From: Rhodopseudomonas boonkerdii
Lineage (GTDB): Bacteria > Pseudomonadota > Alphaproteobacteria > Rhizobiales > Xanthobacteraceae
Length of the DNA: 64,000 nt
Direction: 5' to 3'
NCBI RefSeq assembly: GCF_021184025.1
Contig: NZ_CP036537.1
Coordinates: forward strand, 4,278,001 to 4,342,000
Both the position numbers and the translations under genes were made by a program. The notes beneath the pieces are model-generated. The model searched no databases. It was given only the letters and a program-made list of their open reading frames with translations, and had not been told where the DNA came from. This document shows, piece after piece, positions 46,056 to 55,676 of this stretch (the first letter of the stretch is position 1; every line of letters starts with the position of its first letter).

Positions 46056-46955
46056 ATGAGTCCCAGACTGCCGTCCCTGAACGGCCTGCGCGCCTTCGAG
46101 GCCGCAGCGCGGCATCTCAGCTTCACCCTTGCGGCGGACGAGCTCAACGTCACGCAAACCGCCATCAGTCATCAGATCAAGCGGCTGGAGGAAGAACTCG
46201 GCGTCAAACTCTTCGTTCGCCAGAACCGCACTCTGACACTCACCGAACAGGGCCGCGATTACCTGCCGGGTATACGCGCGGCATTTAACGACCTGCGATT
46301 GGCAACGGATCGTCTACTGCATCGCGACCGTGATCATGTCCTGACGGTCAGCACGCTCGCATCCTTCGCCTCGAAATGGCTGCTGCCGCGGCTTTCCACA
46401 TTCCAGCAGGCACATCCGCATATCGACGTACGCATCACGACGTCGTCGACATTGGTGGACTTCAAGAGCGGCGACGTGGATGCCGCGATCCGCTACGGCC
46501 GCGGCCAGTGGGCCGGCCTGCGCGCCGACTGGCTGACGGCGGATCAACTGTTTCCGGTGTGCAGCCCCAAACTGCTGATGGGCGATCGTCCCCTTCGCAA
46601 ACCCGAAGATCTCGCGCGCTACACATTGCTCCACACCAATGCCAGCCACGACGACGATTGGCGTCTCTGGCTGACCGCCGCAGGATTGCCCCTCACGATT
46701 TCGAGGCAGCCCGCACTCGGCTTCGATCTGATCTTCATGACCCTGCAAGCCGCCATTGACGGCCTCGGCGTTGCGGTCGGCCGTACGACCTATGTGGAAG
46801 GCGACCTCGCCTCCGGCCGCCTTGTGATGCCGTTCGACATCACGTTGCCGGCCGATGCCGGCTTCTATCTCGTCTCGCCTGAAGCGAGTGCGGATACCCC
46901 CAATCTCCGCGCCTTCCGAATGTGGCTGCTGACGCAAGTTCCGTCTAAAGCCTGA
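46056..46955 (+). CDS. LysR-family transcriptional regulator (GcvA-like)
   Basis: A 299-residue LysR regulator. The N-terminal helix-turn-helix reads SLNGLRAFEAAARHLSFTLA and ELNVTQTAISHQIKRLEEEL. The periplasmic-binding-like effector domain begins near residue 90 (LTVSTLASFASKWLLPRLST), with the GcvA-subgroup segment GDVDAAIRYGRGQWAGL. It is divergent from the DUF1127-GNAT pair (126-bp gap) and upstream of an MFS transporter, either of which could be its target. Confidence 0.88.
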   Translation: MSPRLPSLNGLRAFEAAARHLSFTLAADELNVTQTAISHQIKRLEEELGVKLFVRQNRTLTLTEQGRDYLPGIRAAFNDLRLATDRLLHRDRDHVLTVSTLASFASKWLLPRLSTFQQAHPHIDVRITTSSTLVDFKSGDVDAAIRYGRGQWAGLRADWLTADQLFPVCSPKLLMGDRPLRKPEDLARYTLLHTNASHDDDWRLWLTAAGLPLTISRQPALGFDLIFMTLQAAIDGLGVAVGRTTYVEGDLASGRLVMPFDITLPADAGFYLVSPEASADTPNLRAFRMWLLTQVPSKA

Positions 46956-47068
46956 TCCGTTTCGGCTTGGCCCACCCCGACCAACTGTGGCAGATTGCCG
47001 CATATTGGTAGCCTCGAGCTGCCCGGCCGCGCATCTCGCCGGTCGCAAGGATGCCGGGAGAACGCCAC

Positions 47069-48394
47069 ATGGATGCCACACGAAATGCCGCGCCGGACGC
47101 GGTTTCGACACCCCAGATCAAGTCTCGCCTTGCGGCAATTCTGCGGGCAACCAGCGGCAATTTTCTGGAGCAATTCGACTTCTTCCTGTTCGGATTCTAC
47201 GCCAGCGCCATCGCAAAGGCCTTTTTTCCATCCGACAACGAGACCGCCTCGCTGCTCAACACCTTCGGCGTTTTCTGGCTCGGCGCCCTGATGCGCCCGG
47301 TCGGGGCCATCGTGCTCGGCGCGTATATCGATCAGATCGGCCGCCGGAAGGGACTGATCGTCACCCTCGCAATCATGGCGGTGGGTACCGTGACTATCGC
47401 GGTCTGCCCGACCTATGCGAGCATCGGCGTTGCGGCGCCGATCATCGTGCTGATCGGGCGGCTGCTGCAGGGCTTCTCCGCCGGCGTCGAGCTTGGCGGC
47501 GTATCGGTTTATCTGTCGGAGATTTCGACCCCCGGCAATCGCGGCTTCTATACGTCGTTCCAGTCATCGAGCCAGCAGGTTGCGATCCTGGTCGCGGCGA
47601 TCATCGGCTTCGTGCTCAGCGAGATGATGCCGAAGGATGTCGTCGACGCATGGGGCTGGCGTATTCCGTTCTTTATCGGCTGCATCATCATTCCATTCCT
47701 GTTCTTCCTGCGCCGTACGCTGGAAGAGACGCCGGAATTCCTGAAGATGAAAAAGCATCCGACGGCCGGTGAAGTGTTTGCTTCCGCGGCCGCCAACTGG
47801 CGCATCGTGCTGCTCGGCATGATGCTCGCCACGATGACCACCGTGACCTTCTATTTCGTCACAGTCTACACGCCGACCTTTGGCAAGAACGTGTTGAAAC
47901 TGACGACGCAGGACAGCCTGATCGTGACCTGTCTCATCGCGATAACGAACTTCTTCTGGAACCCGGTGGGCGGCGCCCTATCGGATCGTATCGGCCGCAA
48001 GCCCGTGCTGCTCACGATCACCTGTCTCGCTTTCCTCACCGCCTATCCCGCGCTGAGCTGGCTGGTGAGCGCGCCGACATTCGGCAAAATGCTCGCGGTC
48101 GAGATGCTGTTCTCGTTCTACTTCGGCATCTACAGCGGCACGATGCTGGGCGCGCTGGTCGAGGTGGTTCCGCCTCATGTGCGAACGACCTGCTTCTCGC
48201 TCGCATTCGCGCTCGCTGCCGGCCTGCTCGGCACTTTCACGCCATTCGCTTCAACCTGGCTGATCGAAAACACGGGCAACCGCGCCTCACCCGGCTTCTG
48301 GCTGATGGCGGCCGCCGCCAGCGGCGCAATTGCTGCACTTGCGATCTATCGCAACCGCGGTGAGGTCACCGCGCAAAAACCTGTGGCCGCATGA
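47069..48394 (+). CDS. MFS transporter, metabolite:H+ symporter (MHS) family, citrate-symporter-like
   Basis: A 441-residue, 12-helix carrier. The opening [20 protein letters not shown] is typical of the CitA/TcuC branch. It has the MFS loop [40 protein letters not shown] and the second-half loop [20 protein letters not shown]. It probably imports citrate, tricarballylate or another organic acid with protons. ATG 47069 follows GGGAGA. Preceded by lysR with a ~110-bp gap, so LysR control is plausible. Confidence 0.87.
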   Translation: MDATRNAAPDAVSTPQIKSRLAAILRATSGNFLEQFDFFLFGFYASAIAKAFFPSDNETASLLNTFGVFWLGALMRPVGAIVLGAYIDQIGRRKGLIVTLAIMAVGTVTIAVCPTYASIGVAAPIIVLIGRLLQGFSAGVELGGVSVYLSEISTPGNRGFYTSFQSSSQQVAILVAAIIGFVLSEMMPKDVVDAWGWRIPFFIGCIIIPFLFFLRRTLEETPEFLKMKKHPTAGEVFASAAANWRIVLLGMMLATMTTVTFYFVTVYTPTFGKNVLKLTTQDSLIVTCLIAITNFFWNPVGGALSDRIGRKPVLLTITCLAFLTAYPALSWLVSAPTFGKMLAVEMLFSFYFGIYSGTMLGALVEVVPPHVRTTCFSLAFALAAGLLGTFTPFASTWLIENTGNRASPGFWLMAAAASGAIAALAIYRNRGEVTAQKPVAA

Positions 48395-48477
48395 GGCACG
48401 CTGAAGTGAACATATCGAAGGATTGACGGGAACGCCGATGTGCTAAGACATCGGCGTTCGACTTCCTGGAGTGCCTC

Positions 48478-49419
48478 ATGCGTCGTCTCGCGATCCTTCT
48501 TGCCGGCTCACTTCTGGCCTTTACCACGCATGCGTTCGCACAACAGACGCCCCAAACGCCAGCGCCGCCGGATTTCTCCAAAGTGGAGATCAAGACCACC
48601 GATCTCGGCGACGGCGTCTACATGCTGGAAGGCATGGGCGGCAACATGACCCTCGCAACCGCCAAATCCGGAGCCATCCTTGTCGACAGCCAATTCGCGC
48701 CGCTGCACGACAAGATCAAAGCCGCGATCGCCAAGCTGACCCCGCAGCCGGTGAAATACGTCGTCAACACGCATTTCCATGGCGACCATACCGGCGGCAA
48801 CGAAGCATTTGCCAATGAAGGCGCGACCATCGTTGCGAATATCAAGGTGCGGACGCGCCTCGCCAAGGGAACGGCGAACTTCCTGACTGGCGGACAGAAC
48901 CCGCCCGCGCCGAAGGCGGCACTGCCGACACGCACTTATCCGAACCGTCTATCGCTCAGCCTGCGGGGCCGCATCGCCGAACTGCACCACATCAAGAATG
49001 CGCATACCGACGGCGACACCTATGTCTATTTCAAGAGCGCCAATGTGCTCGCAACCGGCGATACCTTCACCAACGGCCGCTATCCGAATATCGACGTCCT
49101 CAACGGCGGGAACATCAAAGGCATGATCGCCGCGGCAGACACCTATCTGAAGATGACCAACGACAGGACCAAAATCGTCCCCGGCCACGGCCCACTCGGC
49201 GACAGGACTGCACTCACCGCCTATCGCGACATGCTGGTCACCGCACGCGACCGAATGGCGAAACTGGTCAAGGAAGGCAAGACCGAGGACGAGGTGATGG
49301 CGGCGAAGCCGTTCGCCGATTTCGATGCAAAATGGGCACCGAACGAGACGGCGAGCAAGAACTTCATCCGCGCCGTCTATGGTTCATTGGTGCCGAAGAA
49401 GGTGGGAGTCAAGTCGTGA
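48478..49419 (+). CDS. Exported metallo-beta-lactamase-fold hydrolase
   Basis: A 313-residue protein with a Sec signal peptide (cleavage near HAFAQQ). The MBL zinc site is complete: THFHGDHTGGNEAF (H.H.DH), the His in HIKNAHTDGDTYVYF, the Asp in VLATGDTFTNGRYPN and the His in KIVPGHGPLGD. It is similar to the cyclase/hydrolase group that includes quorum-quenching and aromatic-hydrolase enzymes. Substrate unknown; periplasmic. The stop overlaps the GTG of the following pncC-like gene. Confidence 0.85.
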   Translation: MRRLAILLAGSLLAFTTHAFAQQTPQTPAPPDFSKVEIKTTDLGDGVYMLEGMGGNMTLATAKSGAILVDSQFAPLHDKIKAAIAKLTPQPVKYVVNTHFHGDHTGGNEAFANEGATIVANIKVRTRLAKGTANFLTGGQNPPAPKAALPTRTYPNRLSLSLRGRIAELHHIKNAHTDGDTYVYFKSANVLATGDTFTNGRYPNIDVLNGGNIKGMIAAADTYLKMTNDRTKIVPGHGPLGDRTALTAYRDMLVTARDRMAKLVKEGKTEDEVMAAKPFADFDAKWAPNETASKNFIRAVYGSLVPKKVGVKS

Positions 49420-49904
49420 AGGACCTGCTTCCCCTGGCCGAGAAAGTCGCGGTCGAGCTCATCGCACGCAAGCAGACGATCGGTGTCGCGGAATCCTCGA
49501 CAGGCGGGCTGCTCTCTGCGGCTCTGCTCGCAGTGCCCGGCGCATCCGCCTATTTCATCGGTGGCGGCGTGATCTATACGCGCGATGCGCGACGTGCGCT
49601 GATGGAGATTCCCGACGACGCGTTTCGGGTGCCGGGCATGCGTTCGTCATCCGAGCCCTATGCGCAACTGCTTGCATCGCAGATCCGCGAGCGGCTGGGC
49701 TGCGACTGGGGATTGTCGGAAACGGGCGCTGCCGGGCCCTCAGGCAATCGCTATGGCGATGCCGCCGGGCATAGCTGTATCGCTGTAGCGGGGCCGGCCA
49801 ATGACGTCATGACGCTGGAAACCGGCAGCAGCGACCGACAAGAGAACATGCAGGTGTTCGCGCAGACGGCACTGACGTTCTTGCTGAAGAATTTGAAAAA
49901 TTAA
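49416..49904 (+). CDS. pncC: CinA C-terminal family, nicotinamide-nucleotide amidohydrolase PncC
   Basis: A 162-residue stand-alone CinA_C domain: IGVAESSTGGLLSAALLAVP, AYFIGGGVIYTRDARRALM, CDWGLSETGAAGPSGNRYG and SCIAVAGPANDVMT. PncC converts nicotinamide mononucleotide to nicotinic acid mononucleotide, recycling NAD. The start is a GTG that overlaps the TGA of the upstream gene as GTGA, so the two genes are translationally coupled. The lone CinA_C version without the N-terminal MocF domain is common. Confidence 0.83.
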   Translation: MKDLLPLAEKVAVELIARKQTIGVAESSTGGLLSAALLAVPGASAYFIGGGVIYTRDARRALMEIPDDAFRVPGMRSSSEPYAQLLASQIRERLGCDWGLSETGAAGPSGNRYGDAAGHSCIAVAGPANDVMTLETGSSDRQENMQVFAQTALTFLLKNLKN

Positions 49905-49918
49905 CAGCGCCACTCTTT

Positions 49919-49945
49919 TCACCTCTCCCCACCGGGGAGAGGTGA
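49919..49945. terminator. Bidirectional hairpin between pncC and the Dpp-type operon
   Basis: TCACCTCTCCCC and GGGGAGAGGTGA form a perfect stem with a very short loop, between two convergent stops (49904 and 49972). T-rich on the left arm's outer side. Similar CCTCTCCC palindromes recur near 55620. Confidence 0.6.
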
Positions 49946-49971
49946 AGGAAGCGCGACTGCGCATGCCGGGA

Positions 49972-50943
49972 CTATGCCATCACCGCTTCCGCCCTGATAC
50001 AGCGCACCACGCGATCACCCGCGAGCTCCACATTCGGCGGCGGACCTTCGACGCAGCGTGGCTCGGCGAACTTGCAACGCGGAGCGAAGGAACAGCTCGT
50101 TGGCGGCTTGTCGAGCGAGGGCGGCGTACCAGGGATGGTCTCCAGCCGCTTACCGCGCCTGGCACCGTGGACGGTCGAGGACAGCAACCCCTTCGGATAA
50201 GGATGCACGGCCGAACGGACGATCTGACTCAGCGTGCCCTGCTCCACGATCTGGCCGGCATACATGACCGCGACACGGTCGCAAATTTCGATGGCAACGC
50301 CGATATCGTGGGTGACGAAAATGATCGACATACCGAACTCGCGCTGCAGCTCACGCAGCAGCAGGAGAACCTGGATCTGCACGGTGGCGTCCAGTGCGGT
50401 GGTCGGCTCATCCGCCAGCAGGATTTTTGGCTTGCAGGCGAGCGCAAGCGCAATCATGGCGCGCTGGCGCATGCCGCCCGACATCTCGTGCGGATAGGCG
50501 TCGAGACGGCGCTTGGCCGAGGGAATGCGCACGACTTCGAGCATGTCGAGTGCGCGCTTCATCCCTTCCGCATAGGTCTTGCCCTCATGTCGCACCACAC
50601 TCTCGGCTATCTGCTGACCGATGGTGTAGACGGGATCGAGCGCCAGCGCCGGTTCCTGAAAGATCATGGACACGCTCTGGCCGCGAAACTTCGACAGCTC
50701 CTCGTCATCCAGCGCGAGCACGTCCTTACCGAGCACGTTGATGGTGCCGGTGATCTGCGTGCGCTTCTTCGGCAACAGACGCATCAGCGCACGCAAGGTG
50801 ACACTCTTGCCGGAGCCGGACTCGCCGAGCAGGCCGAGCACCTCTCCCTCTTTCACGGACAGACTGAGATCGTTGACCGCATAAACGGTGCGCTCGCCGC
50901 CGAAGCGGACATTGAGATTGCGAACGTCGATCAGATTGGTCAT
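49972..50943 (-). CDS. Peptide/amide ABC transporter ATP-binding protein (DppD/OppD type)
   Basis: A 323-residue ATPase: Walker A GLLGESGSGKSVTLRALMRL, Q-loop FQEPALALDPV, signature MSGGMRQRAMIALALACKP, Walker B ILLADEPTTALDATVQ, His switch FVTHDIGVAIEI. The C-terminal oligopeptide-transporter Cys cluster CSFAPRCKFAEPRC is present. It pairs with the OppF-type ATPase in the same operon to drive import. ATG 50943 overlaps the TGA of the upstream amidase (ATGA). It is the last gene of the operon, separated from the other transporter genes by the amidase pair. Confidence 0.92.
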   Translation of the reverse strand: MTNLIDVRNLNVRFGGERTVYAVNDLSLSVKEGEVLGLLGESGSGKSVTLRALMRLLPKKRTQITGTINVLGKDVLALDDEELSKFRGQSVSMIFQEPALALDPVYTIGQQIAESVVRHEGKTYAEGMKRALDMLEVVRIPSAKRRLDAYPHEMSGGMRQRAMIALALACKPKILLADEPTTALDATVQIQVLLLLRELQREFGMSIIFVTHDIGVAIEICDRVAVMYAGQIVEQGTLSQIVRSAVHPYPKGLLSSTVHGARRGKRLETIPGTPPSLDKPPTSCSFAPRCKFAEPRCVEGPPPNVELAGDRVVRCIRAEAVMA

Positions 50944-52355
50944 GGCAGGTCCGGGCATTTCGTATGGTGATCGGTCGCGCGCTGGAACGCCGCACCGATC
51001 GTCAGGATCGTCGTCTCTTCGAACGGGCGGCCGACGAGCTGCATGCCGACCGGCAGGTTCGCTTTGGTGAAACCGGCCGGAATCGAAAGCGCGGGCAGAC
51101 CGAGATAATTGATCGGACGCGTAAAGCGCGTGACACGCTGGATCAGCGCCTCGGCACCCGGACCGTTGCCGATGTCGGTCTCATCGATGCGCGGCGCTGC
51201 CATCGGCGAGACCGGCGCCAGAATGGCGTCGACACCCGTAACAGCGGCCAAATGTGCGGCAAGCGCCGGACCGCGCCATCGCAGAGCTTCGAGATAGGCA
51301 ACGCCGGTAACAGCGAGGCCGTTCTCGAGGCGCATCAGGACCTGCGGGCCGTAATCCTGCGGGCGCTCGATCATCCAGCGCTTGTGCAGGGCCGCGGCTT
51401 CCGTGGCGAGCACGAGCTGCGACGCACCGCTCAGCTGAAGCTGGTTCGGAAGATCGACTTCGACGATCGCAATCCCCTCGTCCCTCAACGCCGCGATGGT
51501 GTTCTGCAGGATCGCGGCGACCTCGGGATCGAGATCGTCCACGTAGAAGGCCTTCGGGACGCCGACGGTCATGCCCCTGGCGGACGCCCTGGTGGCCGCC
51601 ATGTAGTCCGGCACCTCGCGAGAGCTGGCGGTCGGATCGAGCGGATCGGCACCCGCCATCAGGCCGGTGACCAGTGCACAGTCCTCGACCGTGCGCGCCA
51701 GCGGGCCGACCGTGTCGAGCGACTGCGACAATGGCATCGCACCCGCACGGCTGATAAGGCCAACGGTCGTCTTCAGGCCGGAGACGCCGCAGAAATGCGC
51801 GGGCATACGGATCGAGCCGCCGGTGTCGGAACCAAGCGCAGCGAAGGTCAAGCGCGCGGCCACCGCCGAGCCGGAGCCCGAAGACGAACCGCCGGTCGCA
51901 TGAGCGACGTTCCAGGGATTGCGGACCGGCCCGTAGTGCGTGTTGTGACCGAGGGGGCCGAAGGCAAATTCGACCATCTGCAGCGAACCCAGTCTGACCG
52001 TGCCGGCGTCCTTCAGGCGTTGTAGCGAGGTGGCAGTGCTCTTGGCGACCCAGTCCTTGCGGATTTTGGAGCCACAGGTCACTACGTGACCTTCGTCGTA
52101 ATACATATCCTTATGCGCCATCGGCACGCCATGCAGTGGACCGCAGCTCTCGCCCTTGGCAAGAGCCGCATCGGCTGCTTCAGCCGCCGCAAGCGCGGTC
52201 TCGGCCTCGATGGACATGTAGGCGTTGAGATGCGGCTGCCATTTGGCAACACGGTCGAGGCAGGATTGCGTCGCCTCGCGCGAGGACAGCTTCCTCGCCG
52301 CGATTGCGCCCGCAACCTCGGTCACCGAGAGCAATGCAGGTTCGGTACCGCTCAT
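50940..52355 (-). CDS. Amidase-signature hydrolase (AtzE-like, partner of the preceding small subunit)
   Basis: A 471-residue amidase with the Ser-cisSer-Lys triad: Lys in GVPMAHKDMYYDEG, the Gly/Ser-rich HATGGSSSGSGSAVAARLTF and the nucleophile loop GSDTGGSIRMPAHFCG. It hydrolyses an amide. AtzE, 1-carboxybiuret hydrolase, works with the ~68-residue AtzG; here a 65-residue AtzG-like gene overlaps the start by 4 bp (ATGA). The pair lies inside an oligopeptide-type ABC operon, so the transporter probably imports the amide substrate. Calling it a biuret enzyme would be too specific, because the same pair occurs in other amidases. Confidence 0.85.
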   Translation of the reverse strand: MSGTEPALLSVTEVAGAIAARKLSSREATQSCLDRVAKWQPHLNAYMSIEAETALAAAEAADAALAKGESCGPLHGVPMAHKDMYYDEGHVVTCGSKIRKDWVAKSTATSLQRLKDAGTVRLGSLQMVEFAFGPLGHNTHYGPVRNPWNVAHATGGSSSGSGSAVAARLTFAALGSDTGGSIRMPAHFCGVSGLKTTVGLISRAGAMPLSQSLDTVGPLARTVEDCALVTGLMAGADPLDPTASSREVPDYMAATRASARGMTVGVPKAFYVDDLDPEVAAILQNTIAALRDEGIAIVEVDLPNQLQLSGASQLVLATEAAALHKRWMIERPQDYGPQVLMRLENGLAVTGVAYLEALRWRGPALAAHLAAVTGVDAILAPVSPMAAPRIDETDIGNGPGAEALIQRVTRFTRPINYLGLPALSIPAGFTKANLPVGMQLVGRPFEETTILTIGAAFQRATDHHTKCPDLP

Positions 52356-52549
52356 TTGCCGACCTTTCCGTTCTGGACCGCGACATAGGTCGCAGGCTCG
52401 AGATCGAGCGGCAACGTACCGGCAATGGCGGCGAAGTTGTCGAAGGCCGGGCCCATGGAGACGGCGATACGCTCGGCCACTTCATCGGAGGCTGGCAATC
52501 CCGTCACTTCGGACAGAACCTTGATCTGCTTCGCATTGGGTTTCGCCAT
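52352..52549 (-). CDS. AtzG-like small amidase subunit (DUF4089 type)
   Basis: A 65-residue protein that reads VLSEVTGLPASDEVAERIAV and GPAFDNFAAIAGTLPLDLEP. Length, sequence style (LPLDLEP.. end) and its overlap with an amidase gene match AtzG/DUF4089 proteins, which bind and stabilise their amidase. The TGA overlaps the amidase ATG (ATGA) and its own start comes immediately after the OppF-type gene stop. The ATG at 52549 is chosen; the frame is open further upstream but overlaps that gene. Confidence 0.75.
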   Translation of the reverse strand: MAKPNAKQIKVLSEVTGLPASDEVAERIAVSMGPAFDNFAAIAGTLPLDLEPATYVAVQNGKVGK

Positions 52550-52550
52550 C

Positions 52551-53615
52551 TTACTGTACTCCTGCGGCTGGCGCCTTGCTGTGACCGGAGCCGGGAATCG
52601 CCATGAAACATGCCGCCTGATGACCACCGGCAGTGATCTCCGTCAGCGCCGGCTTGCTCTCGCCGCACATGGCTTCCGCAAAGGCGCAGCGGGTATGGAA
52701 GCGGCAGCCGGACGGCGGATCGATCGGATTCGGCGGATCGCCGGTGATCGGCGGGGTCTGGGTACGGTTGTCAGGATCGGTGGACGGCATGGCTGCGAGC
52801 AGCGCACGCGTGTAGGGATGCGCCGGCGCATCCCAGACCTCATCGACGGGACCGAGTTCGACCACCTCGCCAAGATACATGACCAGCACGCGGTCGGAGA
52901 TGTAGCGGACAACATTGAGATCGTGGCTGATGAAGAGATAGGTCAAGCCGAATTCGCGCTTGAGATCGACGAGCAGATTGAGCACCTGCGCCTCGACCGA
53001 CTTGTCGAGCGCCGACACGGCCTCGTCGAGAATGACGAGGCGCGGCGACAAGGCGAGCGCGCGCGCGATGTTGACGCGCTGACGCTGGCCACCGGAGACT
53101 TCGTGGGGATAGCGATTGGCGAATATTTCCGGTCGCAGCCCGACTTTGCCGAGCAGATCGCGGGCCAGCGCGCGGGCGGCCTTGTCGGCCATGCCATGAA
53201 CCTTCGGGCCAAAGGCGATGGATTCCTCGACGGTGAGGCGCGGATTCAGCGAGGCGTAACTGTCCTGAAACACCATCTGCATGCCGCGGCGCAACTCGCG
53301 CAGCGTCAGCTCACGACCAACCATGCGGCCGTCGAAAATGATGTCGCCGGAATTGCGCGGCATCAGATGCATCAGAAGACGCGCCGTGGTGGACTTGCCG
53401 CAACCGGACTCGCCGACGATGCCGACCGTCTCGCCCTTGCCGATGGCGAAGGTGACGTCGTCGACCGCGCGGACGGTCTTGCCGGGAGAGAACAGGCCGC
53501 CGCGCACCGGGAAGTGCTTTGTCAGGCCCCTCACATGCAGCAGCGGCTGCATTTCGCCACCGAGGTCCTCGATGGGATCGAGCATCTTGTCGGTGATTTC
53601 GAGCGTATCTGTCAT
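52551..53615 (-). CDS. Peptide/amide ABC transporter ATP-binding protein (DppF/OppF type)
   Basis: A 354-residue ATPase: Walker A VGIVGESGCGKSTTARLLMH, FQDSYASLNPRLTV Q-loop, signature VSGGQRQRVNIARALALSP, Walker B VILDEAVSALDKSVQ-like (ALDKSVEAQV) and FISHDLNVVRYI. The terminal Cys motif RFHTRCAFAEAMC is present. Between the permease gene dppC-like (4-bp gap) and the AtzG-like gene. Works with the DppD-type ATPase at the end of the operon. Confidence 0.92.
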   Translation of the reverse strand: MTDTLEITDKMLDPIEDLGGEMQPLLHVRGLTKHFPVRGGLFSPGKTVRAVDDVTFAIGKGETVGIVGESGCGKSTTARLLMHLMPRNSGDIIFDGRMVGRELTLRELRRGMQMVFQDSYASLNPRLTVEESIAFGPKVHGMADKAARALARDLLGKVGLRPEIFANRYPHEVSGGQRQRVNIARALALSPRLVILDEAVSALDKSVEAQVLNLLVDLKREFGLTYLFISHDLNVVRYISDRVLVMYLGEVVELGPVDEVWDAPAHPYTRALLAAMPSTDPDNRTQTPPITGDPPNPIDPPSGCRFHTRCAFAEAMCGESKPALTEITAGGHQAACFMAIPGSGHSKAPAAGVQ

Positions 53616-53619
53616 GGCG

Positions 53620-54507
53620 TCAGTTCCGGATATCCATGGCGCTGCGCATGCCGTCGCTCAGCAGGTTGAAGCAGATCGACACGGCGAAGATCATCACGCC
53701 GGGCAGCGCGGCCACCCACGGATTGACATAGATCGCGGTGCGCAACGTGTTGAGCATCAGACCCCATTCCGGCTCCGGCGGCTTGGTGCCGAGGCCGAGA
53801 AAGGAGAGACCGGCGGCGAGGATCATCGACACCGAGATCAGGCCCGTCGCATAGACGAAGATGGAACCCAGCACATTGCCGAGCATGTGAACGCGCATGA
53901 TGGTGAAGGCATCGGCGCCCGAAGCACGGGCCGCTTCCACATAATCCATATTGCGTACGCCGGTGGTGACGCTCTCCGCCACGCGGGTGATCTGTGGAAC
54001 GAAGACGATCGTGAGTGAGACGATGGAGTTAACGATGCCCGCACCGAGCGCGCCGGAGATCGCGATCGCCAGCAACACCGAAGGAAAGGCATAGAACACG
54101 TCCACCGTCCGCATGATGGCGGTGTTGAGCTTGCCGCCGACATAGCCTGCCACGAGACCAAGTCCGGTGCCGATGATGAAAGCGAAGATCACCGGCAGGA
54201 TGCCGATGAGCAGCGACAGCCGGCCGCCATAGATCAGGCGTGCCAGCATGTCGCGACCGAGCTCGTCGGTACCGAGCGGATAGTTGGGCGTACCGACGGC
54301 CCGCAGGCGGCGGATCATCGAGCCCTGATAGGGATCGGCAAGACCGAGATAGGGTGCGAAGATCGCAGCGAGCAGGATCAGCAGCAGGATCGCGGCGCAG
54401 GCCATGGAGACCTTGTCACGGACGATGCGGCGGCCGACCGTCGCCCAATAGCCGCGGGCTTTGGTGGCGGGTGCTGCCTGGAGGGCAGTATCTGTGATCA
54501 CAGTCAT
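53620..54507 (-). CDS. Peptide/amide ABC transporter permease (DppC type)
   Basis: A 295-residue inner-membrane permease with the OppC_N head (VSMACAAILLLILLAAIFAP), GTDELGRDMLARLIYGGRLS and the EAA loop DYVEAARASGADAFTIMRVH. Six helices expected. It pairs with the DppB-type permease, 4 bp downstream of it in the operon. Confidence 0.92.
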   Translation of the reverse strand: MTVITDTALQAAPATKARGYWATVGRRIVRDKVSMACAAILLLILLAAIFAPYLGLADPYQGSMIRRLRAVGTPNYPLGTDELGRDMLARLIYGGRLSLLIGILPVIFAFIIGTGLGLVAGYVGGKLNTAIMRTVDVFYAFPSVLLAIAISGALGAGIVNSIVSLTIVFVPQITRVAESVTTGVRNMDYVEAARASGADAFTIMRVHMLGNVLGSIFVYATGLISVSMILAAGLSFLGLGTKPPEPEWGLMLNTLRTAIYVNPWVAALPGVMIFAVSICFNLLSDGMRSAMDIRN

Positions 54508-54511
54508 GGCG

Positions 54512-55465
54512 TCAGGCCCGCTTGATGCGCGGATCGATGGACGCCTGCGCGATATCGACCAGAAGATTGAGGAAAACGAAGAACAACGCCAGCACCAGAA
54601 TCGTGCCCTGCAACAGCGGCAGGTCGCGCTGGAAAATTGCCGAGTTCAGCAACAGGCCCGAACCGGGCCAGGAAAATACGGTCTCGATCAGGATCGAACC
54701 GCCGAGCATGTAGCCGAGTTGCAGGCCCATCACCGCGAGGGCCGTGGGTGCGGCGTTCTTGATGACATGCTTGAACACCTTGAATTCCTGCAAACCCTTT
54801 GCGCGCAGCGCCTCGACAAAGTCCTGCGAGAGAATGTCGCCGGTGAGCGCACGCACGGTGCGGGTGACGATACCCATGGGGATAACCGACGTCGTGACCG
54901 CAGGCAGGATCAGATACTTGATGTGCTCCCAGTCCCACGCCCAGGCACCGGAACCGCCGGGGCCGGCACCGACTGCGGGCAGCCAGTTGAGCTGGACCGA
55001 AAAGATGATGACCAGCACCATGCCAAGCCAGTAATGCGGCACGGAGACGCCGGCGATGGCGATAGAGGTTGCGACCTTGTCGACCCAGGTATCGCGGAAA
55101 TAACCGGCGACCAGACCGAAGAACAGGCCGAGCGTGAAGCCGATGGCTGCGGCGAAGATCGCGAGCATCACGGTGTTGCGGACGGCATTCATGACTTCGG
55201 CGAGCACCGGACGGCCCGTCGCGATGGAGGCGCCGAGATCACCATGCAGCGCACGCCAAACCCAGAGGCCGAACTGCACCGGCAGCGGCTTGTCGAATCC
55301 ATAGGCCACGCGCAGCTGTTGCGCCAACTCCTGAGAAGCATCGGCGGGGAGAACGGCCACCAGCGGATCGCCCGGCGTGATGTGCACGAGCAGGAAGCAC
55401 ACCAGCGCGACGCTGAGAATGATGGGGATCGCATAGACGATGCGACGGGCAACATAAGCGAACAA
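54512..55465 (-). CDS. Peptide/amide ABC transporter permease (DppB type)
   Basis: A 317-residue permease with N-terminal helix VYAIPIILSVALVCFLLVHI, HITPGDPL motif and EAA loop DFVEALRAKGLQEFKVFKHV. Starts at a TTG (55465) with AAAGG upstream. It is first of the permease-ATPase-amidase block and lies 211 bp after the first binding-protein gene, with strong hairpins between. Confidence 0.92.
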   Translation of the reverse strand: MFAYVARRIVYAIPIILSVALVCFLLVHITPGDPLVAVLPADASQELAQQLRVAYGFDKPLPVQFGLWVWRALHGDLGASIATGRPVLAEVMNAVRNTVMLAIFAAAIGFTLGLFFGLVAGYFRDTWVDKVATSIAIAGVSVPHYWLGMVLVIIFSVQLNWLPAVGAGPGGSGAWAWDWEHIKYLILPAVTTSVIPMGIVTRTVRALTGDILSQDFVEALRAKGLQEFKVFKHVIKNAAPTALAVMGLQLGYMLGGSILIETVFSWPGSGLLLNSAIFQRDLPLLQGTILVLALFFVFLNLLVDIAQASIDPRIKRA

Positions 55466-55484
55466 GGGGCACCTTTACTTTCTT

Positions 55485-55664
55485 CCCCGCGCCCTTGGCC
55501 GGAGCGGAGCTCCGGACGGGGAGAGGGTGGATCGATCGAGCAGAGCGAGATCGAGACAGGAGGGGATGGTTCGGCTGGTCGCCTGCTAACAGGCCCTCTC
55601 CCGCCTTCGCTTCGCTCAGGTCCCCTCTCCCGCTCTAGCGAAGCTTCGCCTGACGGGAGAGGGG
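55485..55664. repeat. Hairpin-forming repeats between binding-protein gene and permease genes
   Basis: 55622-55632 (CCCCTCTCCCG) pairs exactly with 55654-55664 (CGGGAGAGGGG), an 11-bp stem whose loop contains the palindrome GCGAAGCTTCGC. A second GC-rich inverted pair (CCGGAGCGGAGCTCCGG) lies near 55500. The hairpins may cap the binding-protein mRNA or partly stop transcription, so that receptor is made in excess over permease. Confidence 0.6.
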
Positions 55665-55676
55665 TAGAGAAGCGCC